From DATBGS01 sp036557885 (lineage in GTDB: Bacteria > Chloroflexota > Ktedonobacteria > Ktedonobacterales > DATBGS01): a DNA stretch of 60,764 nucleotides. Of the stretch, positions 59,891 through 60,764 are shown in pieces. The notes below the pieces were generated by a model that saw only the letters and a program-made list of their open reading frames with translations, ran no database searches and was not told where the DNA came from. Every line of letters begins with the position of its first letter. Position 1 is the stretch's first letter. The DNA is taken from contig DATBGS010000164.1 in the NCBI GenBank assembly GCA_036557885.1, forward strand, positions 1 through 60,764. The letters run 5' to 3'. Made by a program: the position numbers and the translations under genes.

Positions 59891-60727
59891 TTACAGCCAG
59901 AAGCGGGCTTCGGCCAGGCGCTCCTTGTCCGTCTGCTTGCGATAGGGCGGCGGCGTGTCCCCGGCTAACCAGCGCTCGACCATCTCCACAAACGGCCCTG
60001 GAATGTCCCCTCCCGCCTTGCTCTCGCGCTTGAGCCGATACCACAGCGCCCACTCCTCTCCCAGCGAGAGCGCGTCCAGCTTCAAGAGTGAGTGCGCGTC
60101 TTTGGTGAGTTTGATGGGTTTGCCAAAGAGCGTGCCCCACACTTCGCGCAGCGCCCAGCGCAGACAGCGATAGGCCACCCAGGGCGTGTGCAAGCGTTCC
60201 AGCCGTTTGTAGACGCGCAGCACTCTCAGCAGCACGATGCCCGCCAGCCGATGATACAGCTTCCACTCCTGCCGCTTGCGCCGGAACAGGTCACGCGCCA
60301 CCCGCACCAGGCGCAGCAGCGTCCACAGGTCCGCCAGCAGCCAGCGACAGAGCGCGTCCAGCCGGGTGGGAAGCTGCGCCAGTTCTGGCAGCGTCTGCTC
60401 GATCTCTGCCGGGTCGAAGTCCAACGGCTTGTCTTTACCGCCTAACGCCCGCTTGTGCTGGTCGTGGCGGCGGTCAATCAAGGGCACGATGAGGCTGAGG
60501 GTGCGTCCCAGCAAGGCAATGCTCTGGTTGGAAGCAGTGAGCGGGCGGGTATCCAGCCCTGCCAGGAGCGTGAGCGCTTCATCGTAGATCAACACCTCTT
60601 CGTTGCCCAGGGTGTGGAAGGTGCGCAAGAAGGTGACGAGCGGTTCGGTATCGGACCAGAAGGCTTCCGGGAACGGGATGATGGGGCGACGGTGCCGAAA
60701 AATATACGCCTGATAACGTTTGGACAT
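59891..60727 (-). CDS. KRAxGG-family protein, copy 5 (subfamily 2)
   Basis: 278 residues from the ATG at 60727, 8 nt after GAGGAG; an ATG at 60736 overlaps that site. It matches copy 4 throughout: YIFRHRRPIIPFPEAFWSDT, HDQHKRALGGKDKPLDFDPA, EIEQTLPELAQLPTRLDALC, LWTLLRLVRVARDLFRRKRQ, YRCLRWALREVWGTLFGKPI and PPPYRKQTDKERLAEARFWL. Its promoter and leader would lie beyond the window edge at 60764. Confidence 0.8.
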   Translation of the reverse strand: MSKRYQAYIFRHRRPIIPFPEAFWSDTEPLVTFLRTFHTLGNEEVLIYDEALTLLAGLDTRPLTASNQSIALLGRTLSLIVPLIDRRHDQHKRALGGKDKPLDFDPAEIEQTLPELAQLPTRLDALCRWLLADLWTLLRLVRVARDLFRRKRQEWKLYHRLAGIVLLRVLRVYKRLERLHTPWVAYRCLRWALREVWGTLFGKPIKLTKDAHSLLKLDALSLGEEWALWYRLKRESKAGGDIPGPFVEMVERWLAGDTPPPYRKQTDKERLAEARFWL

Positions 60728-60764
60728 GATGACCATCTCCTCAAGAGTGTGATGGCCCGCAGCG

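Overview
The window looks like a piece of a Ktedonobacteria (Chloroflexota) chromosome. This is inferred from the GC-rich coding sequence, F420-type LLM oxidoreductases, many TolB/WD40 propellers, two-component and Ser/Thr kinase genes, an IsrB/HEARO (omega-RNA) element, an HNH group II intron, and a very high density of dispersed palindromic repeats. No rRNA genes, CRISPR array or phage block was seen.

Layout. 0-2 kb: two membrane-anchored exported proteins. 2-10.4 kb: first two members of a lineage-specific gene family with long structured leaders, an ECF sigma factor/HEAT-repeat operon with a glycosyltransferase, a propeller protein and a methyltransferase. 10.5-13.4 kb: a receiver-SnoaL fusion, a CBS/zinc-ribbon protein and a geranylgeranyl-reductase-like flavoprotein. 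13.4-16.1 kb: a tRNA-Arg(CCU) gene split in its acceptor stem by a 2.5-kb group II intron. 16.1-18.1 kb: an orphan rpsL and a CHRD lipoprotein. 18.3-29.8 kb: LLM oxidoreductase, baeRF-like protein, MerR switch, ferritin-like Tat protein, hydrolase, phosphatase, a HigB-like toxin-antitoxin pair and a two-component system. 29.8-37.6 kb: a WD40 Ser/Thr kinase broken by a frameshift, higBA, a third leader/family locus, a Uma2 protein and a sensor/DUF4388 operon. 37.6-40.7 kb: omega-RNA plus isrB inserted just in front of rho. 40.8-50.8 kb: membrane proteins, a TIR-DnaJ fusion, amidase, TadE/G-like pilus protein and a TIR membrane protein. 50.8-60.8 kb: two more family members, a second LLM enzyme, LysM-M23 peptidase, propeller lipoprotein, two tandem zinc-ribbon membrane proteins, PhzF and an iron-permease-like protein.

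The best candidate for an undescribed system is the protein family carrying an R-[RK]-K-R-A-[CFY]-G-G core (genes at 2327, 9647, 33180, 51187 and 59891). Where the upstream DNA is in view, each gene has its own sigma70-type promoter 270-435 nt upstream. Three of the leaders share four mutually complementary segments ending in a terminator hairpin with a U-rich tail, which is the layout of a transcription attenuator. The spacer between the -35 and -10 boxes is itself conserved at three of these promoters and recognisably at a fourth promoter of unrelated-looking gene 21095.

The second theme is palindromic repeats. Long inverted repeats fill several of the gaps between convergent genes, where they probably act as two-way terminators. 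Shorter units have entered three reading frames (glycosyltransferase, histidine kinase, Ser/Thr kinase) without breaking them.
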